A stretch of DNA of 45,222 nucleotides from Pseudomonadota bacterium (GCA_029287615.1 JARFQV010000276.1:1-45222), one strand, 5' to 3'. Numbered from the stretch's first letter, positions 9,666 to 21,892 are shown. The notes: generated by a model from the sequence alone, not told the origin. Made by a program: numbers and translations.

Positions 9666-11207
9666 TCAGTGTCCTGTCAGCAGCGCCTGGGCTACGGGCA
9701 GTTTCGACTCCGTTACATGCGCCACCAGGTTGTTCACGCTTGCGTGCATGACCTCGACCAGCGGTGCGGGCCAGATCCCGAACAGGAGAACCGCAGCCGC
9801 AAGGCTGCCCAGGATCACAAACTCACGGCGATTGATGTCCTCGAGGCCGCGAACCCCTTCGTTCACCACCTCTCCGAAGATAACCCGCTTGACCATCCAC
9901 AGGCTGTAGGCGGCACCCAGTATCAGGGTTGTCGCTGCGAGCACGGCATACCAGAGATTCGCCTTGAAGCTGGCCAGGATCACCATGAATTCTCCGACAA
10001 AACCCGAGGTACCCGGTAGTCCGGAATTGGCCATCGCAAACAGGACCATGAAGGCGGCGAAGACCGGCATGGTATTGACCACCCCGCCGTAGTCGCTGAT
10101 CTGGCGGCTGTGCATCCGGTCATAGAGCACGCCAACACACAGAAACAGGGCGCCGGAAATGAAGCCATGGGAGATCATCTGCACCATGCCACCCTCGATC
10201 CCCAGGGAGGCACCCTGCGTGCTGCCGGTATTGTCGATCAGGCTGAAGACCAGAAAGATACCCAGGGTAACGAAGCCCATGTGCGCTATAGAGGAATACG
10301 CAATCAGTTTCTTCATGTCTTCCTGTACCAGGGCCACGAAGCCTATATAGACGACGGCGACCAGCGACATCAGGATGATCAGCCAGTCCAGTGAATGGCT
10401 GGCATCCGGGGTGATTGGCAGGCTGAAGCGCAGAAAGCCGTAACCACCGATCTTTAGCATGATGGCCGCCAGGATCACTGAACCCCCGGTTGGGGCTTCC
10501 ACGTGCGCATCGGGCAGCCACGTATGGACTGGCCACATAGGCACCTTCACGGCAAATGCCAGCAGGAAGGCAATAAAGATCAGGATCTGCTCCGTCATCC
10601 CGAGTGGCAGGGCGTGGTAGTCGAGAATACTGAAGCTGCCGGACTGGTAGTACATGTAGATTAGCGCGACAAGCATGAATACGGAGCCGAAGAAGGTATA
10701 CAGAAAAAACTTGATGGTCGCATAGACGCGCCGCGGTCCTCCCCAGATCCCGATAATCAGAAACATCGGGATCAGCATCGCCTCCCAGAACACATAGAAC
10801 AGGACGGCATCGAGTGAGGCGAAAACGCCATTCATCAGTCCTTCCATAATCAGGAAGGACGCCATGTACTGCGCGGTCTTCTCCCTGATCACCTGCCATC
10901 CGGCCAGTACCACCAGCACGGTGGTGAAGGTCGTCAGAATGATCAGCGGCATGGAGATGCCATCCACACCCAGGTGGTAGTTGACGTTGAAGGCATCTAT
11001 CCACCGCACCTGTTCGGAGAACTGCATTGCCGCTGTACTGGTATCGAAACCGGTGTAGATCAGGATACTGAACAAAAAGGTGATGATCGAGACCACCAGG
11101 GCAGTAGGCCGGATATCCGGCGTACCGAGACTGTCCATGACCAGCAGTGCCATGCCACCGGCGATAGGCAACCAGATCAACAGACTGAGGATGGGGGTAT
11201 CAATCAT
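9666..11207 (-). CDS. nuoM: NADH-quinone oxidoreductase subunit M
   Basis: Second antiporter-like proton-pumping subunit in the membrane arm of complex I. The 513-residue polytopic protein has [19 protein letters not shown], the functional glutamate in [20 protein letters not shown] and the conserved [20 protein letters not shown] lysine segment, followed by [19 protein letters not shown]. Length and motifs match the family fully. It lies 12 bp after nuoL and one base before nuoN. Confidence 0.98.
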   Translation of the reverse strand: MIDTPILSLLIWLPIAGGMALLVMDSLGTPDIRPTALVVSIITFLFSILIYTGFDTSTAAMQFSEQVRWIDAFNVNYHLGVDGISMPLIILTTFTTVLVVLAGWQVIREKTAQYMASFLIMEGLMNGVFASLDAVLFYVFWEAMLIPMFLIIGIWGGPRRVYATIKFFLYTFFGSVFMLVALIYMYYQSGSFSILDYHALPLGMTEQILIFIAFLLAFAVKVPMWPVHTWLPDAHVEAPTGGSVILAAIMLKIGGYGFLRFSLPITPDASHSLDWLIILMSLVAVVYIGFVALVQEDMKKLIAYSSIAHMGFVTLGIFLVFSLIDNTGSTQGASLGIEGGMVQMISHGFISGALFLCVGVLYDRMHSRQISDYGGVVNTMPVFAAFMVLFAMANSGLPGTSGFVGEFMVILASFKANLWYAVLAATTLILGAAYSLWMVKRVIFGEVVNEGVRGLEDINRREFVILGSLAAAVLLFGIWPAPLVEVMHASVNNLVAHVTESKLPVAQALLTGH

Positions 11208-11219
11208 GAGTTCGTTCCG

Positions 11220-13181
11220 TTATGACCCGTTCTGGTAGACCATGAACCAGGAGAGCAGCAACAGCAGGCCGATGATCATGCTGAAGGCATAGTGGTACAG
11301 ATATCCGGACTGGACATGGCGAACCACGCTGGCCACCCAGCCAACCACGCGGGCACTGCCATTGACAATCAGCCCGTCGATAATGAGCACATCGCCGATC
11401 TTCCACAACAGTTGACCGACGCCGCGCGCACCGCCGGCAAATACCGCCTCGTTGAAGTCATCCGCATAGTACTTGTTGACCAGTACCTGGTAGATACCCT
11501 TGAAACGCCGTCTCACCGTAGTGGCTATATCCGGATTTTTGATATAGATGTACCAGGCGGTTGCCAGCCCCGCCATTGCCAGTATGAATGGCAGGCCGGT
11601 GATTCCGTGCAGGATGAAACCACCCGCGCCGGTAAAATGTTCTCCGAGGTGTGCCAGTACATCCCGCGCATGATCGACATGGATTGCCCCGCCGAAGTAG
11701 TCCCCGAACAGGACCGGGCCGATGACATAGCCCGCCAGGACGGACGGGATCGCCAGCATGATCAGCGGAACCGTTACAACGGGCGGTGTTTCATGCAGGT
11801 GTTCACGTGTGTGCTCATCCATTCGCTCCTTGCCATGGAAGACCAGAAAGAACATGCGGAAACTGTACAACGCGGTCACGAAGACACTGGACAGCACGGC
11901 GATATAGGCAAAGGTGGAACCCGGGATCTGGGAGGCATGGGTCGCCTCTATGATGGCATCCTTGGAAAAGAAGCCGGCGAATCCCGGAAAACCGATCAGT
12001 GCCAGGGAACCAATCAACGAAGTCCAGTAGGTGATCGGCATGTATTTTTTCAGCCCACCCATGTTGCGAATATCCTGGTCATGGTGCATGGCAATGATTA
12101 CCGATCCTGCGGCCAGGAACAGCAGGGCCTTGAAAAATGCATGGGTCATCAGGTGGAAAATCCCGGCTGCATAGGCAGAGGCGCCGAGCGCAACCGTCAT
12201 GTAACCAAGCTGCGAGAGGGTCGAATAGGCGACCACCCGCTTGATATCGTTCTGCACCACGCCGAGAAATCCCATAAACAGGGCCGTAATGGCCCCGATA
12301 ACCAGTACCACGCTCAGCGCCGTTACGGACAGTTCGAACAACGGAGACATCCGCGCCACCATGAAGATACCGGCCGTCACCATGGTTGCGGCATGAATCA
12401 GGGCCGATATCGGCGTCGGGCCTTCCATGGAATCCGGAAGCCAGACATGCAACGGGACCTGTGCGGATTTACCCATGGCGCCGATGAACAGGAGGATGCA
12501 GATCACGCTCATCAGTTGCCATTCGACACCCGGTATCACCTCGATGGTTTCACCGGCATGCGAAGGCGCGGCAGCGAAAACCGTCATGTAATCCATGCTG
12601 TTGAATGCCATATAGATCGCAGCGATACCGAGCAGGAACCCGAAATCACCAACCCGGTTCACCAGAAAGGCCTTGAGATTGGCGTAGATCGCCGACGGGC
12701 GCTTGTACCAGAAGCCGATCAGCAGGTAGGAAACCAGCCCGACCGCTTCCCACCCGAAGAACAGCTGCAGGAAGTTGTTGGACATGACCAGCATAAGCAT
12801 TGAGAAGGTAAACAGGGCGATATAGCTGAAAAAACGCTGATAACCCGGATCCTCATGCATATAACCGATGGTGTAGATGTGCACCATGAGGGATACGAAG
12901 CTGACCACCAGTAACATCAGGGTGGTCAGGCGGTCGACCAGGAAACCGATTTCAAATCGCACCCCGTCCGAAACCAGCCAGGTATAGACGCTGCCATTGA
13001 AAGGTTCTGCCCCGTCGATGACCATGTGTTTGAAGACCACCAGGGAGAGGACAAAGGAAATGCCTACACCAAGTATGGTGACCCAGTGCGCACCCGCACG
13101 GCCAATCTGCCTGCCGAACAGCCCGGCAACGAGGGCCCCGAACAGGGGGGCGAGCGGAATTGCGAGATAAATCTTTTCCAA
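11220..13181 (-). CDS. nuoL: NADH-quinone oxidoreductase subunit L
   Basis: Distal antiporter-like subunit of complex I, with the long lateral helix that runs along the membrane arm. The 653 residues carry FFGWEAVGLVSYLLIGFW, the lysine region SAQVPLHVWLPDSMEGPTP and the long C-terminal extension typical of NuoL. The start codon is TTG at 13181, with AGGGA seven bases upstream; no ATG near it gives a better N-terminus (the product begins MEKIYLAIPLAPLFGAL). It follows nuoK by 4 bp. Confidence 0.97.
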   Translation of the reverse strand: MEKIYLAIPLAPLFGALVAGLFGRQIGRAGAHWVTILGVGISFVLSLVVFKHMVIDGAEPFNGSVYTWLVSDGVRFEIGFLVDRLTTLMLLVVSFVSLMVHIYTIGYMHEDPGYQRFFSYIALFTFSMLMLVMSNNFLQLFFGWEAVGLVSYLLIGFWYKRPSAIYANLKAFLVNRVGDFGFLLGIAAIYMAFNSMDYMTVFAAAPSHAGETIEVIPGVEWQLMSVICILLFIGAMGKSAQVPLHVWLPDSMEGPTPISALIHAATMVTAGIFMVARMSPLFELSVTALSVVLVIGAITALFMGFLGVVQNDIKRVVAYSTLSQLGYMTVALGASAYAAGIFHLMTHAFFKALLFLAAGSVIIAMHHDQDIRNMGGLKKYMPITYWTSLIGSLALIGFPGFAGFFSKDAIIEATHASQIPGSTFAYIAVLSSVFVTALYSFRMFFLVFHGKERMDEHTREHLHETPPVVTVPLIMLAIPSVLAGYVIGPVLFGDYFGGAIHVDHARDVLAHLGEHFTGAGGFILHGITGLPFILAMAGLATAWYIYIKNPDIATTVRRRFKGIYQVLVNKYYADDFNEAVFAGGARGVGQLLWKIGDVLIIDGLIVNGSARVVGWVASVVRHVQSGYLYHYAFSMIIGLLLLLSWFMVYQNGS

Positions 13182-13185
13182 CGTC

Positions 13186-13491
13186 CTATCCCTTCATGGT
13201 GTCCAGGTCATTGACATTGATGGTCTGGCGGTTACGGAAAAGCACTACCAGGATGGCGAGACCGATCGCCGCCTCTGCAGCGGCCACCGTCAGGATGAAA
13301 AACACAAACACCTGCCCGGCCGTGTCGTCCAGGAAATACGAGAACGCAATGAAGTTCATGTTGACGGCCAGCAGCATCAGCTCGATCGACATCAGCAGGA
13401 TGATCACGTTCTTCCGGTTCAGAAATATCCCGGCAATACTGATGGAGAACAGGATAGCACCCAGAATCAGGTAGTCGGACAGGGCAATCAT
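13186..13491 (-). CDS. nuoK: NADH-quinone oxidoreductase subunit K
   Basis: Small membrane subunit of complex I with three helices and two conserved glutamates important for proton transfer. The 101-residue protein shows [20 protein letters not shown] (first Glu in the second helix) and [20 protein letters not shown] (second Glu in the third helix). Its ATG overlaps the nuoJ stop as ATGA, which suggests translational coupling. Confidence 0.98.
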   Translation of the reverse strand: MIALSDYLILGAILFSISIAGIFLNRKNVIILLMSIELMLLAVNMNFIAFSYFLDDTAGQVFVFFILTVAAAEAAIGLAILVVLFRNRQTINVNDLDTMKG

Positions 13492-14096
13492 GACTGCTCC
13501 CTCTCCGCAGGCATCTTGACTATCCGGATCCGGTCCTCAGGCTGCACCGACACCTGTCTGGATGGATCCTGATAACGGGTCTCGGGGCGTTTGCGCATGG
13601 TCAGTGCAATCGCCGCGACGATGGCCACCAGCAGGATGACCGCTGCGATCTCGAATGGGTAGACATAATCGGTATACAGCACATTACCAAGTTCACGGGT
13701 ATTGCTGTAATCCGCCCCGTGCCGCTCGGGTATCGCGACCGACTGGGCACCGAAATTGCGCGCCCCGACTACCAGAAACATCTCCAGCAGCATCAGAGAC
13801 GCCACGACAAGCCCAACGGGAAGGTACCGGATAAAACCCTCGCGCAGCGGTGAGGTGTTGATATCAAGCATCATGACCACGAACAGGAACAGCACCATCA
13901 CGGCACCGACGTAAACCAGCACCAGCGTGATCGCCAGGAATTCCGCCTCCAGCAGGAGCCACAGGCCCGCGCAGGTGAAAAATGCCAGCACCAGGTGCAA
14001 TGCGGCATGGACCGGATTTCGCACGGTAATGACCCGGCCAGCGGCGTAGATCAGAATGATGGCAAATACGTAAAAGACAAATCGCTCGAAATCCAT
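13488..14096 (-). CDS. nuoJ: NADH-quinone oxidoreductase subunit J
   Basis: Membrane subunit of complex I whose third helix takes part in coupling. The protein has five hydrophobic helices and the family signature [15 protein letters not shown] followed by [21 protein letters not shown] prefer ATG 14096 ([15 protein letters not shown], 202 residues) by similarity to other NuoJ N-termini. A GTG at 14105, overlapping the nuoI stop by 4 nt, would add three residues. The C-terminal 40 residues are polar. Confidence 0.96.
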   Translation of the reverse strand: MDFERFVFYVFAIILIYAAGRVITVRNPVHAALHLVLAFFTCAGLWLLLEAEFLAITLVLVYVGAVMVLFLFVVMMLDINTSPLREGFIRYLPVGLVVASLMLLEMFLVVGARNFGAQSVAIPERHGADYSNTRELGNVLYTDYVYPFEIAAVILLVAIVAAIALTMRKRPETRYQDPSRQVSVQPEDRIRIVKMPAEREQS

Positions 14097-14101
14097 GGTA
14101 A

Positions 14102-14590
14102 TCACCGGTAAGGGGCGTCCTTGGCGCGATCCGCCGCAATCTGCGCCTCGTATTTGTCTCCAATTGCCAGCAGTTTTTCCTTGGTCATAATGTTCTCGCC
14201 GCGGTTTTCAAGGTGATACTCGTAGACCCTGGTCTCGACAATGGAGTCAACCGGACAGGATTCTTCGCAAAACCCGCAATAGATGCACTTGAACAAATCG
14301 ATGTCATAGCGGGTCGTGCGCCGGGTGCCATCTTCCCGCGGGGCCGCCTCGATGGTTATCGCCAGCGCCGGACATACCGCCTCGCACAGCTTGCACGCAA
14401 TGCAGCGTTCCTCCCCGTTGGGATAACGGCGCAGTGCATGCAGGCCGCGAAACCGGTTGGACTGCGGCGTTTTTTCCTCCGGGTACTGTACCGTGATCTT
14501 GCGCGAAAACAGGTAGCCGCCGGTCAGCCTGAGGCCGCCCAACAGCTCACGCAAGGTCAGGCTCTTGATCAAGTTGCGAAGTTTGTTCAT
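14102..14590 (-). CDS. nuoI: NADH-quinone oxidoreductase subunit I (two 4Fe-4S clusters)
   Basis: Ferredoxin-like subunit that carries clusters N6a and N6b and relays electrons towards NuoB. The motifs [12 protein letters not shown] and [12 protein letters not shown] supply the eight cysteine ligands. From ATG 14590 the protein has 162 residues, with AGGGA eight bases upstream. An in-frame ATG at 14614 overlapping the nuoH stop would add eight residues and is less likely. The C-terminal segment ([17 protein letters not shown]) is typical of the family. Confidence 0.97.
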   Translation of the reverse strand: MNKLRNLIKSLTLRELLGGLRLTGGYLFSRKITVQYPEEKTPQSNRFRGLHALRRYPNGEERCIACKLCEAVCPALAITIEAAPREDGTRRTTRYDIDLFKCIYCGFCEESCPVDSIVETRVYEYHLENRGENIMTKEKLLAIGDKYEAQIAADRAKDAPYR

Positions 14591-14610
14591 CACATTCGTC
14601 CCTGCTGCCA

Positions 14611-15654
14611 TCAATCGAACCAGGGCCCGATACCGGCCATAATGGCAAGACCCTCCACGACCAGCCAGACAATGGTGATCGGGATGAAGACCTTCCAGCC
14701 CAGACGCATGATCTGGTCATAGCGATAGCGCGGGAAGGTGGCGCGAAACCAGAGAAAGAAGAACAGGAAAAAAGAGATCTTTGCCAGCAACCAGAAGATA
14801 CCCGGGGAACCAAGCACCGGAATGGCACCCAGGACCGGAATACCCTCCAGGGGAGACAGCCAGCCCCCCGCAAACATCAGTGCTGTCAGGGTGGCAATCA
14901 GGATCATGTTGGCATATTCGGCGAGAAAGAATATCGCGAAGGCCATCCCCGAGTATTCCACGTGAAAACCGGCCACGATTTCGGACTCGCCTTCCGCAAC
15001 ATCGAACGGGGCGCGATTGGTCTCCGCCACGCCGGATATGAAATAGACCAGAAACAGCGGTAGCAGGGGCAACCAGAACCAGTGCAGGATACTGCCCTGT
15101 TGTGCCAGTACTATCTCGCGCAGATTCAGGCTGCCGCCGGCCATCAGCACACCGACCAGTGCGAAACCCATGGCGATTTCATAGGCTACGATCTGCGCCG
15201 CGGAACGCAGGGCACCGAGCATGGCATATTTCGAATTTGTAGCCCATCCGGCAATGATCACCCCGTAGACGCCCAGCGACGTAACGGCCAATACATAGAG
15301 CAGCCCGGCATTGATATCGGCGAGGACGAGTTTGTCCGTGAAGGGTATCACCGCCCAGGCCGCCAGGGCGGGCGCGATAGCCAGCATGGGAGCGATCACG
15401 AACAGGAAGGTATTGGCATTGGTGGGTACAATGACCTCCTTCATCAGGAGCTTCACGGTATCGGCTATCGGTTGCAGCCAGCCGCGCGGTCCAACCCGGT
15501 TGGGGCCAATGCGTACCTGCATGTATCCGATTATCTTGCGTTCCGCAAAGGTCAGGTAGGCCACCGCGAGCATCAGCGGCACAATGATCGCGATAATCTT
15601 GGCCGTGATCCAGACCGGTGTTTCAATCAGGTCCCACAGTTCAGCCCACATCAT
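14611..15654 (-). CDS. nuoH: NADH-quinone oxidoreductase subunit H
   Basis: Membrane subunit at the junction of the peripheral and membrane arms, forming part of the quinone chamber. The 347-residue protein has eight hydrophobic helices and the signatures [20 protein letters not shown] and [20 protein letters not shown], with the conserved acidic residues of the E-channel. It starts with two adjacent ATG codons, the first overlapping the nuoG stop. Confidence 0.98.
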   Translation of the reverse strand: MMWAELWDLIETPVWITAKIIAIIVPLMLAVAYLTFAERKIIGYMQVRIGPNRVGPRGWLQPIADTVKLLMKEVIVPTNANTFLFVIAPMLAIAPALAAWAVIPFTDKLVLADINAGLLYVLAVTSLGVYGVIIAGWATNSKYAMLGALRSAAQIVAYEIAMGFALVGVLMAGGSLNLREIVLAQQGSILHWFWLPLLPLFLVYFISGVAETNRAPFDVAEGESEIVAGFHVEYSGMAFAIFFLAEYANMILIATLTALMFAGGWLSPLEGIPVLGAIPVLGSPGIFWLLAKISFFLFFFLWFRATFPRYRYDQIMRLGWKVFIPITIVWLVVEGLAIMAGIGPWFD

Positions 15655-18050
15655 GCACGCTCCAGTTCCACGGGACCGATGGCTGGCCCCAGCCCTGCAG
15701 AACCAGGCAGGGCAGCCGGGATCCAGACACTGCCCTCCGGAACCCGTTCATCGACCAGGAGGGGTAGGGTTACGGAACCTTCGCCCTGGCGTACCACAAC
15801 CTGGTCCGCACCGGCCAGCCCCAGCCGTTCGCTCTGTTGCGAACAGATCCTCGCGGAGGCACTCACTGCATCCGATGTCTGCTGCAGGGAAGAGGCACGA
15901 CGCACCAGCGCATCGACTGCGTAGATGGGCACATCACCGGTTCTTTCCAGCGCATGATCACCACTCTGGAGCTCCAGGTCGGTATCTCCGGTGCGGTTAT
16001 CGGTCTGCAAGCCGCCCGCCAGTCTATTGAGTTCATCGTAAATCTCCTCCTGACTGGTAAACCCGAAACCCTCGAGATCCAGCAGATTGCCCAGCACACG
16101 CAGTACCTTCCAGCCAGGCCGGCTGGCGGCATACGGCGACGCGACGCCGGCAAAACCCTGCCAGCGCCCCTCTGCATTGACAAATGTCCCCGCAGTCTCG
16201 GTGAAGGGCGCAACGGGTAACAGGACATCTGCGCTGGATCTGAGTCCCTCACCGGCGTGGGTAGTCATCGAGACGATGAAGTCCGCACGGTCCATAGCGA
16301 TGCCGGCGCGGTATGAGTCCAGGCAGTCATGGTCAGGCTCTACACCAAACAGAAGGTAGGCATGGCGTGGTGATTCGATCATTTCAGCGGCATGCATCCC
16401 GCGCTGATCCGTGGCTGTCCCACCCGGCCCCCGGTGCGGCAGTGCGCCAGCCAGAGACGCACCTGCACTGTTTGCCGCCTCGGGAAGATAGCCGAGGCGG
16501 GCACCGGCGGCATCTGCAATAACACCTGCCAGTGCCTTCAGGAGCGCGAATTGCGGATGCGCCGCTGCCGTATTGCCGAGCAGGACCGTCGGCGAGTCCG
16601 CTTCCTGCAGGGCAGTCGCGATGGCCTGCAGGGTATCGTCCCTGCTTGCCCCGCCGATCAGTCCCTGCAGTGACGCAGGAACCTGCGTTGCGCTCATTTC
16701 CAGCAAGCTGGCGGCAATCCCGGCAAGCCTGTCCACCATTCGGGACGGCGGGACGATGCTCTTGCCGGCAACCGGAAACAGGAATTCATAATCGATGGGA
16801 TTCACGAACATGATTCTTGCACCGCGTAACGCAGCCTTGCGAATCCGGTGACCGGCGAGCGGCTGTTCCTTGCGGACATTGCTGCCGATCAGCAAGGCGG
16901 CATCGACCTGCTCAAGTTCCTCAAGGGACTGTCCCAGCCCATAATAGACGGGTGCCTGATCCTGATCGGAAAAGTCCGACTGGCGCAGGCGGTGATCGAT
17001 GTTGGCGGTGCCGATCCCGCGACCCAGCGCCTGGAACAGGAACAGCTCCTCCAGCGTGGCGGATGGCGAGATGAGCATCCCGATCTGGTCGGCGCCATGT
17101 GCATTCCGGACCCTGCGCAGTCCTTCGGTGGCGAATTCCAGCGCGACGCCCCACTCTACCGTCTGCCATTCACCATCGACCCTGATCATCGGCGATTGCA
17201 GGCGGTCTTCACTGTACAGACCCTCATAGCTGTATCGATCGCGATCCGAGAGCCATACCTCATTGATCGCCTCGTTCTCGCGTGGCACGACACGCATGAC
17301 ACGACCGTTGCGGGTATGGACATACAGGTTGGAACCAATCGAGTCATGGGGAGCAATAGCCGGATGCTGCATCATCTCCCAGGAGCGCGCGGTAAAACGG
17401 AATGGTCTGGAGGTCAGTGCGCCGACCGGACAGACATCGATCACATTGCCCGATAATTCCGAGTCAACCGAATTCTCGATATAGGTACCGATCTCCATGC
17501 GCTCACCACGCCCGGTCGCCCCGAGTTCCATCTTGCCGGCCACCTCACTCAACATGCGTATACAGCGAGTGCAATGTATGCAGCGGGTCATGTCGGTAGC
17601 GATCAGGGGACCGATATTCTTGTCCCGCACCACCCGTTTCCTCTCTGTGAAGCGGGAGACATCCCGTCCATAGCCCAGGGCAAGATCCTGCAGCTCGCAT
17701 TCACCACCCTGATCACAGATCGGGCAGTCCAGCGGGTGATTGATCAGCAGGAATTCCATTACCGCCTTTTGCGCGGAACGGGCCCGCTCCGAACCGGTGT
17801 ATATCTTCATACCATCGGTTACCGGGGTGGCGCATGCCGGCAACGGCTTCGGCACTTTCTCTACCTCGACCATGCACATCCTGCAGTTGGCCGCGATCGA
17901 AAGCTTCTTGTGGTAGCAGAATCGCGGGATCGGTATACCGGCTTCATCGGCAACCTCGATGATCATTGCGCCCTTGCGGGCAGTACAGGGCCGGCCGTTA
18001 ATTTCGACAGTCACCTGGTCCTCTGCCGGGATTTCCGGTTTGGCGCTCAT
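15651..18050 (-). CDS. nuoG: NADH-quinone oxidoreductase subunit G (75-kDa type)
   Basis: Largest peripheral subunit of complex I, carrying clusters N1b, N5 and N4. From ATG 18050 it has 799 residues. N1b ligands are Cys45, 56, 59 and 73; N5 uses His105 with Cys109, 112 and 118; N4 uses Cys157, 160, 163 and 207. The four cysteines that bind the extra cluster N7 in E. coli are replaced (Ala, Asp, Ser and Ser between about residues 233 and 268), so this is the mitochondrial-like form without N7. The rest is a molybdopterin-oxidoreductase-like domain without an evident cofactor site. Its ATG overlaps the nuoF stop as ATGA. A frame starting at 18092 lies inside nuoF and is not favoured. Confidence 0.97.
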   Translation of the reverse strand: MSAKPEIPAEDQVTVEINGRPCTARKGAMIIEVADEAGIPIPRFCYHKKLSIAANCRMCMVEVEKVPKPLPACATPVTDGMKIYTGSERARSAQKAVMEFLLINHPLDCPICDQGGECELQDLALGYGRDVSRFTERKRVVRDKNIGPLIATDMTRCIHCTRCIRMLSEVAGKMELGATGRGERMEIGTYIENSVDSELSGNVIDVCPVGALTSRPFRFTARSWEMMQHPAIAPHDSIGSNLYVHTRNGRVMRVVPRENEAINEVWLSDRDRYSYEGLYSEDRLQSPMIRVDGEWQTVEWGVALEFATEGLRRVRNAHGADQIGMLISPSATLEELFLFQALGRGIGTANIDHRLRQSDFSDQDQAPVYYGLGQSLEELEQVDAALLIGSNVRKEQPLAGHRIRKAALRGARIMFVNPIDYEFLFPVAGKSIVPPSRMVDRLAGIAASLLEMSATQVPASLQGLIGGASRDDTLQAIATALQEADSPTVLLGNTAAAHPQFALLKALAGVIADAAGARLGYLPEAANSAGASLAGALPHRGPGGTATDQRGMHAAEMIESPRHAYLLFGVEPDHDCLDSYRAGIAMDRADFIVSMTTHAGEGLRSSADVLLPVAPFTETAGTFVNAEGRWQGFAGVASPYAASRPGWKVLRVLGNLLDLEGFGFTSQEEIYDELNRLAGGLQTDNRTGDTDLELQSGDHALERTGDVPIYAVDALVRRASSLQQTSDAVSASARICSQQSERLGLAGADQVVVRQGEGSVTLPLLVDERVPEGSVWIPAALPGSAGLGPAIGPVELERA

Positions 18051-19345
18051 GCCGCGGCTCCCGCCTTGCTGCCATTGCCGGTCATACAGCACTTGTGGGT
18101 GATGTGATACTCGAACTCATCGCGGAAATGTTTCAGAAAACTCTGTACCGGCCAGGCTGCCGCATCGCCGAAGGCGCAAATGGTATGACCCTCGATCTGA
18201 CCCGCGGCACTATCCAGCAGATCCAGGTCTCCGCTCCTGCCCTGCCCTTCCTCGATGCGCTTGATCACACGATACATCCATCCTGTACCCTCGCGGCAGG
18301 GCGTGCACTGGCCGCAGGATTCCGCATAGTAGAAGCGGGAAATCCGCATCAGCGCGCGAACCATGCAGGTTGAATCGTCCATGACCATGACGCCGCCCGA
18401 ACCCAGTGCCGAGCCGGCAGCGGACAGGGAGTCATAATCCATATCGGTTTCCATGATGACGTCTGCTGGTAAAACGGGCATCGATGAGCCACCGGGTATG
18501 ACGGCCTTGAGCTTGTGTCCTTGCCTGACTCCACCTGCCATCTCCAGCAACTCGCGGAATGGAATGCCCATTGGCACCTCGAAGTTACCGGGCCGGTTGA
18601 CATGACCGGATACGGAAAAAATCTTGACTCCACCATTGTTGGGCCGGCCGAGATTCAGGAACCAGTCACCACCCTTGAGCATGATGGACGGCACTGATGC
18701 CAGGGTTTCCGTGTTGTTGATCGTGGTCGGCTTGCCATAGAGGCCATAATTTGCAGGAAACGGTGGCTTGAATCTGGGTTGCCCCTTCTTGCCTTCCAGT
18801 GATTCCAGCAACGCGGTCTCCTCACCACAGATGTAGGCGCCTGCACCGAGGTGGCCATGACATTCGAAGTCCACCCCACTCCCCAGCAGATTGCTTCCCA
18901 GGAAACCCGCCTCACGGGCCTCGATCAGGGCCTGCTCGAAGCGTTCGTAGGGTTCGTGATGAAATTCACCACGCATGTAGTTGTAACCGACCGTCGCACC
19001 AATGGCATAGCCAGCGATCGCCATACCCTCGATGAGGGCATGCGGGTTGTAGCGTAGAATATCCCGGTCCTTGCAGGTACCCGGCTCTGATTCGTCCGAG
19101 TTGCAAACGATGTACTTCTGTACGGGTGCATTGCGGGGCATAAAGCTCCATTTGAGTCCGGTGGGAAAACCGGCACCGCCGCGGCCCCGCAAGCCCGACT
19201 TTTTCACCTCCTCGATGACGGCCTCGGGCGATGTCTTCTCCATCAGTATCTTTTTCCAGGCCTCGTAACCACCGTGATTCAGGTAGTTTTCGAGCGTCCA
19301 TGGCTGATCAGACTGCAATGTCGCGAAACAGACTTCGTTGACCAT
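18047..19345 (-). CDS. nuoF: NADH-quinone oxidoreductase subunit F (NADH- and FMN-binding)
   Basis: Entry point of electrons into complex I: binds NADH and FMN and holds cluster N3. The 432-residue protein has the FMN/NADH motif [20 protein letters not shown], a second glycine-rich stretch [19 protein letters not shown] and the cluster ligands [12 protein letters not shown] with a later cysteine in [14 protein letters not shown] at 19345, 3 bp after nuoE. Confidence 0.98.
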   Translation of the reverse strand: MVNEVCFATLQSDQPWTLENYLNHGGYEAWKKILMEKTSPEAVIEEVKKSGLRGRGGAGFPTGLKWSFMPRNAPVQKYIVCNSDESEPGTCKDRDILRYNPHALIEGMAIAGYAIGATVGYNYMRGEFHHEPYERFEQALIEAREAGFLGSNLLGSGVDFECHGHLGAGAYICGEETALLESLEGKKGQPRFKPPFPANYGLYGKPTTINNTETLASVPSIMLKGGDWFLNLGRPNNGGVKIFSVSGHVNRPGNFEVPMGIPFRELLEMAGGVRQGHKLKAVIPGGSSMPVLPADVIMETDMDYDSLSAAGSALGSGGVMVMDDSTCMVRALMRISRFYYAESCGQCTPCREGTGWMYRVIKRIEEGQGRSGDLDLLDSAAGQIEGHTICAFGDAAAWPVQSFLKHFRDEFEYHITHKCCMTGNGSKAGAAA

Positions 19346-19348
19346 GCC

Positions 19349-19858
19349 CTACTCCAGCGCGTCCAGTATCCGGTCCACCTTTTCAGGTGTGAGATTTTCA
19401 TGGTAATGCCCGTCCACCGCCATCATCGGGCCACCGGCACAGGCGGCAAGACATTCTTCCTCCAGTTTCAGGGTAATGCGTCCATCGGAAGTGGTTTCAC
19501 CCAGTTTGATACCCAGTTTCTTCTCCACGTGGGAGACGATGCTGTCGGCGCCGCAAAGCATACAGGACAGATTGGTGCACAAGGCCACCATATGCCTTCC
19601 CACCGGTTCCAGTTCGACCATCGAATAGAAAGTGCCGACCTCGAACACCCGCATGGCTGGCATGTCCAGATAGTCCGCAATCGCCTCCATCAGGTCCCTG
19701 GTTACCCAGCCGCCATTTTCTTCCTGAACGTAGTGCAGGGCACTGAGGACTGCGGACTGCTTCTGGTCAGCGGGATACTTGGCGATCCAGGCATCGATCC
19801 TTGCACGAACCTCCGCACTGAGTTGAACCGGTTTATTATGGAATTGAACATCGGTCAT
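19349..19858 (-). CDS. nuoE: NADH-quinone oxidoreductase subunit E (2Fe-2S)
   Basis: Thioredoxin-fold subunit that carries the 2Fe-2S cluster N1a next to NuoF. Ligands are visible in CTNLSCMLCGAD and EEECLAACAGGP. The 169-residue length is standard. The N-terminal half contains the typical EENGGWVTRDLMEAIADYL helix region. Its ATG overlaps the nuoD stop by one base. Confidence 0.97.
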   Translation of the reverse strand: MTDVQFHNKPVQLSAEVRARIDAWIAKYPADQKQSAVLSALHYVQEENGGWVTRDLMEAIADYLDMPAMRVFEVGTFYSMVELEPVGRHMVALCTNLSCMLCGADSIVSHVEKKLGIKLGETTSDGRITLKLEEECLAACAGGPMMAVDGHYHENLTPEKVDRILDALE

Positions 19859-21111
19859 CAGCGGTCAATCTCCCCGAACACGATATCCTGTGTGCCGATC
19901 ACCGCCACCACGTCGGCCAGCATGTGTCCACGCACCATTTCATCCAGGGCGGCAAGGTGTGCAAAGCCGGGTGCGCGAACCTTCAGCCGATACGGCTTGT
20001 TGGCGCCATCGGACACCAGATACACACCGAATTCACCCTTCGGATGCTCGACTGCGGCATAGGCCTCCCCAGCCGGGATGCAGAATCCTTCCGTGAACAG
20101 CTTGAAGTGATGAATCAGCGCCTCCATGTCTGCCTTCATTTCCTCCCTGCGCGGAGGAGCCAGCTTGTGATCGTCCACCATCACAGGGCCCGGATTTGAA
20201 CGCAGCCATTCCACACACTGGCGGATAATCCGGTTCGACTGGCGCATCTCCTCGATGCGCACCAGATACCGGTCATAGCAGTCACCGGTTACACCAACCG
20301 GAATATCGAAGTCCATCCGGTCATAGACCTCGTAGGGCTGTTTCTTTCTCAGATCCCACTCTACCCCGGAACCGCGCAACATGGGGCCGGTAAAACCGAG
20401 TTGCATGGCCCGCTCCGGTGACACCACCCCGATACCCACGGTACGCTGCTTCCAGATCCGGTTGTCCGTCAGCAGGGTTTCGTATTCATCGACACAGCCC
20501 GGGAATCGATCGGTAAAGGCCTCGATAAAATCGAGCAGCGAACCCTGCCTGTCCGTATTCTTCTCGGCCACCTGTTTGTCATTGTGCCATTTTGAAGCGG
20601 TGTATTGGGGCATGGAATCGGGTAGATCACGGTACACTCCGCCGGGGCGGTAATAGGTCGCATGCATTCGCGTTCCGGAGACCGCCTCGTAACAGTCCAT
20701 CAGATCCTCCCGTTCCCGGAATGTATACAGGAAGATCGTCATGGCCCCGATATCCAGACCATGCGCACCCAGCCATAGCAGGTGATTCAGGATACGGGTG
20801 ATCTCGTCAAACATGACCCGGATATACCGGGCGCGTTCCGGCACCTCGACTCCGAGTAGTTTCTCCATGGCCAGGACATACCCGTGCTCGTTGCACATCA
20901 TGGATACGTAATCCAGCCTGTCCATATAGCCGATACTCTGGTTGTACGGCTTGCTTTCGGCCAGTTTTTCAGTACCCCGGTGGAGCAAACCGATATGCGG
21001 ATCGGCGCGCTGGATTACCTCGCCATCCATTTCCAGAACCAGGCGCAATACCCCATGTGCCGCAGGATGCTGCGGTCCGAAATTCAGGGTAAAGTTGCGT
21101 ATCTCCGGCAT
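19858..21111 (-). CDS. nuoD: NADH-quinone oxidoreductase subunit D (49-kDa type)
   Basis: Peripheral subunit that forms the quinone site together with NuoB; it descends from the large subunit of NiFe hydrogenases. The 417-residue protein shows [22 protein letters not shown] with the quinone-binding His, [14 protein letters not shown] and the C-terminal FGEIDR ending. It is a separate gene here, unlike the fused nuoCD of E. coli. It follows nuoC by 37 bp. Confidence 0.98.
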   Translation of the reverse strand: MPEIRNFTLNFGPQHPAAHGVLRLVLEMDGEVIQRADPHIGLLHRGTEKLAESKPYNQSIGYMDRLDYVSMMCNEHGYVLAMEKLLGVEVPERARYIRVMFDEITRILNHLLWLGAHGLDIGAMTIFLYTFREREDLMDCYEAVSGTRMHATYYRPGGVYRDLPDSMPQYTASKWHNDKQVAEKNTDRQGSLLDFIEAFTDRFPGCVDEYETLLTDNRIWKQRTVGIGVVSPERAMQLGFTGPMLRGSGVEWDLRKKQPYEVYDRMDFDIPVGVTGDCYDRYLVRIEEMRQSNRIIRQCVEWLRSNPGPVMVDDHKLAPPRREEMKADMEALIHHFKLFTEGFCIPAGEAYAAVEHPKGEFGVYLVSDGANKPYRLKVRAPGFAHLAALDEMVRGHMLADVVAVIGTQDIVFGEIDR

Positions 21112-21148
21112 AATCTTTTAGGTTCCCGCGCGTGCGTCTCCGGTGGAA

Positions 21149-21880
21149 TCAGACAGTCTGTTCCCCGTTTTCTCCAGTCGCCCCTTCCTCCTGACCTGGT
21201 TCACGGATCACCCTGGGAACCAGCACGCGCGGCTGAATGCTCACCGGCTGATACACCACCCGGCGTTTTTCGGCATCGTAGATCACCTCTACATTGCCAC
21301 TCAGCGGAAAGTCCTTGCGAAACGGGTGACCGACGAAACCGTAATCGGTCAGTATACGGCGCAGATCAGGATGACCCTCGAACATGATACCGTAAAGATC
21401 GAAGGCCTCGCGTTCAAACCAGTTCGCGCTGTTCCAGATGGTCGTTACCGAATCAACAATCGGAAGCGCATCTTCCGGTGCGAACACCCGCAAACGAAGT
21501 CGCTGGTTGTTACGGATGGATAGCAGATGGTACACCACGGCAAAACGGCCGGCCCGAAACGGTCTTTCGATGGAGAGGTCCTCGTCGATTGCCGTCAACC
21601 TCCCTTCCATCCGGGCATCCACACCACGGCTGAATCCGCCACCGCTGGCCTCATCGGTAATCCATTCATCCTGTTCGTAATTCACATAATCGACACCGCA
21701 GAGATCGATCAGCATCTCGAAGGCAAGTTCTTCGTCGTCGCGAAGCACGGTGCAGACATCGATCATGTCCTCCCGGGCCACCTCGATGGTCACTTCACCG
21801 GATTTCACACGACAGGACTGCAAGCGGTTTTCAAGCCGGGTCTGCAGTAGCTCAGAGAGCTGATTAACGGTTTTTGTCAT
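21149..21880 (-). CDS. nuoC: NADH-quinone oxidoreductase subunit C (30-kDa type)
   Basis: Peripheral arm subunit that scaffolds NuoD and NuoB. Family signatures [20 protein letters not shown] followed by [20 protein letters not shown] are complete. The 243 residues include an acidic and Gly-rich C-terminal tail ([17 protein letters not shown]) that is longer than in many homologues and probably disordered. It lies 12 bp after nuoB. Confidence 0.97.
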   Translation of the reverse strand: MTKTVNQLSELLQTRLENRLQSCRVKSGEVTIEVAREDMIDVCTVLRDDEELAFEMLIDLCGVDYVNYEQDEWITDEASGGGFSRGVDARMEGRLTAIDEDLSIERPFRAGRFAVVYHLLSIRNNQRLRLRVFAPEDALPIVDSVTTIWNSANWFEREAFDLYGIMFEGHPDLRRILTDYGFVGHPFRKDFPLSGNVEVIYDAEKRRVVYQPVSIQPRVLVPRVIREPGQEEGATGENGEQTV

Positions 21881-21892
21881 GAGATGCGATTC

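Noticed and set aside
11292-12803. 503-codon open frame on the plus strand
   Set aside because: It is antisense to nuoL, rich in His, Gln and Arg as shadow frames of GC-rich membrane-protein genes are, with no recognisable domain.
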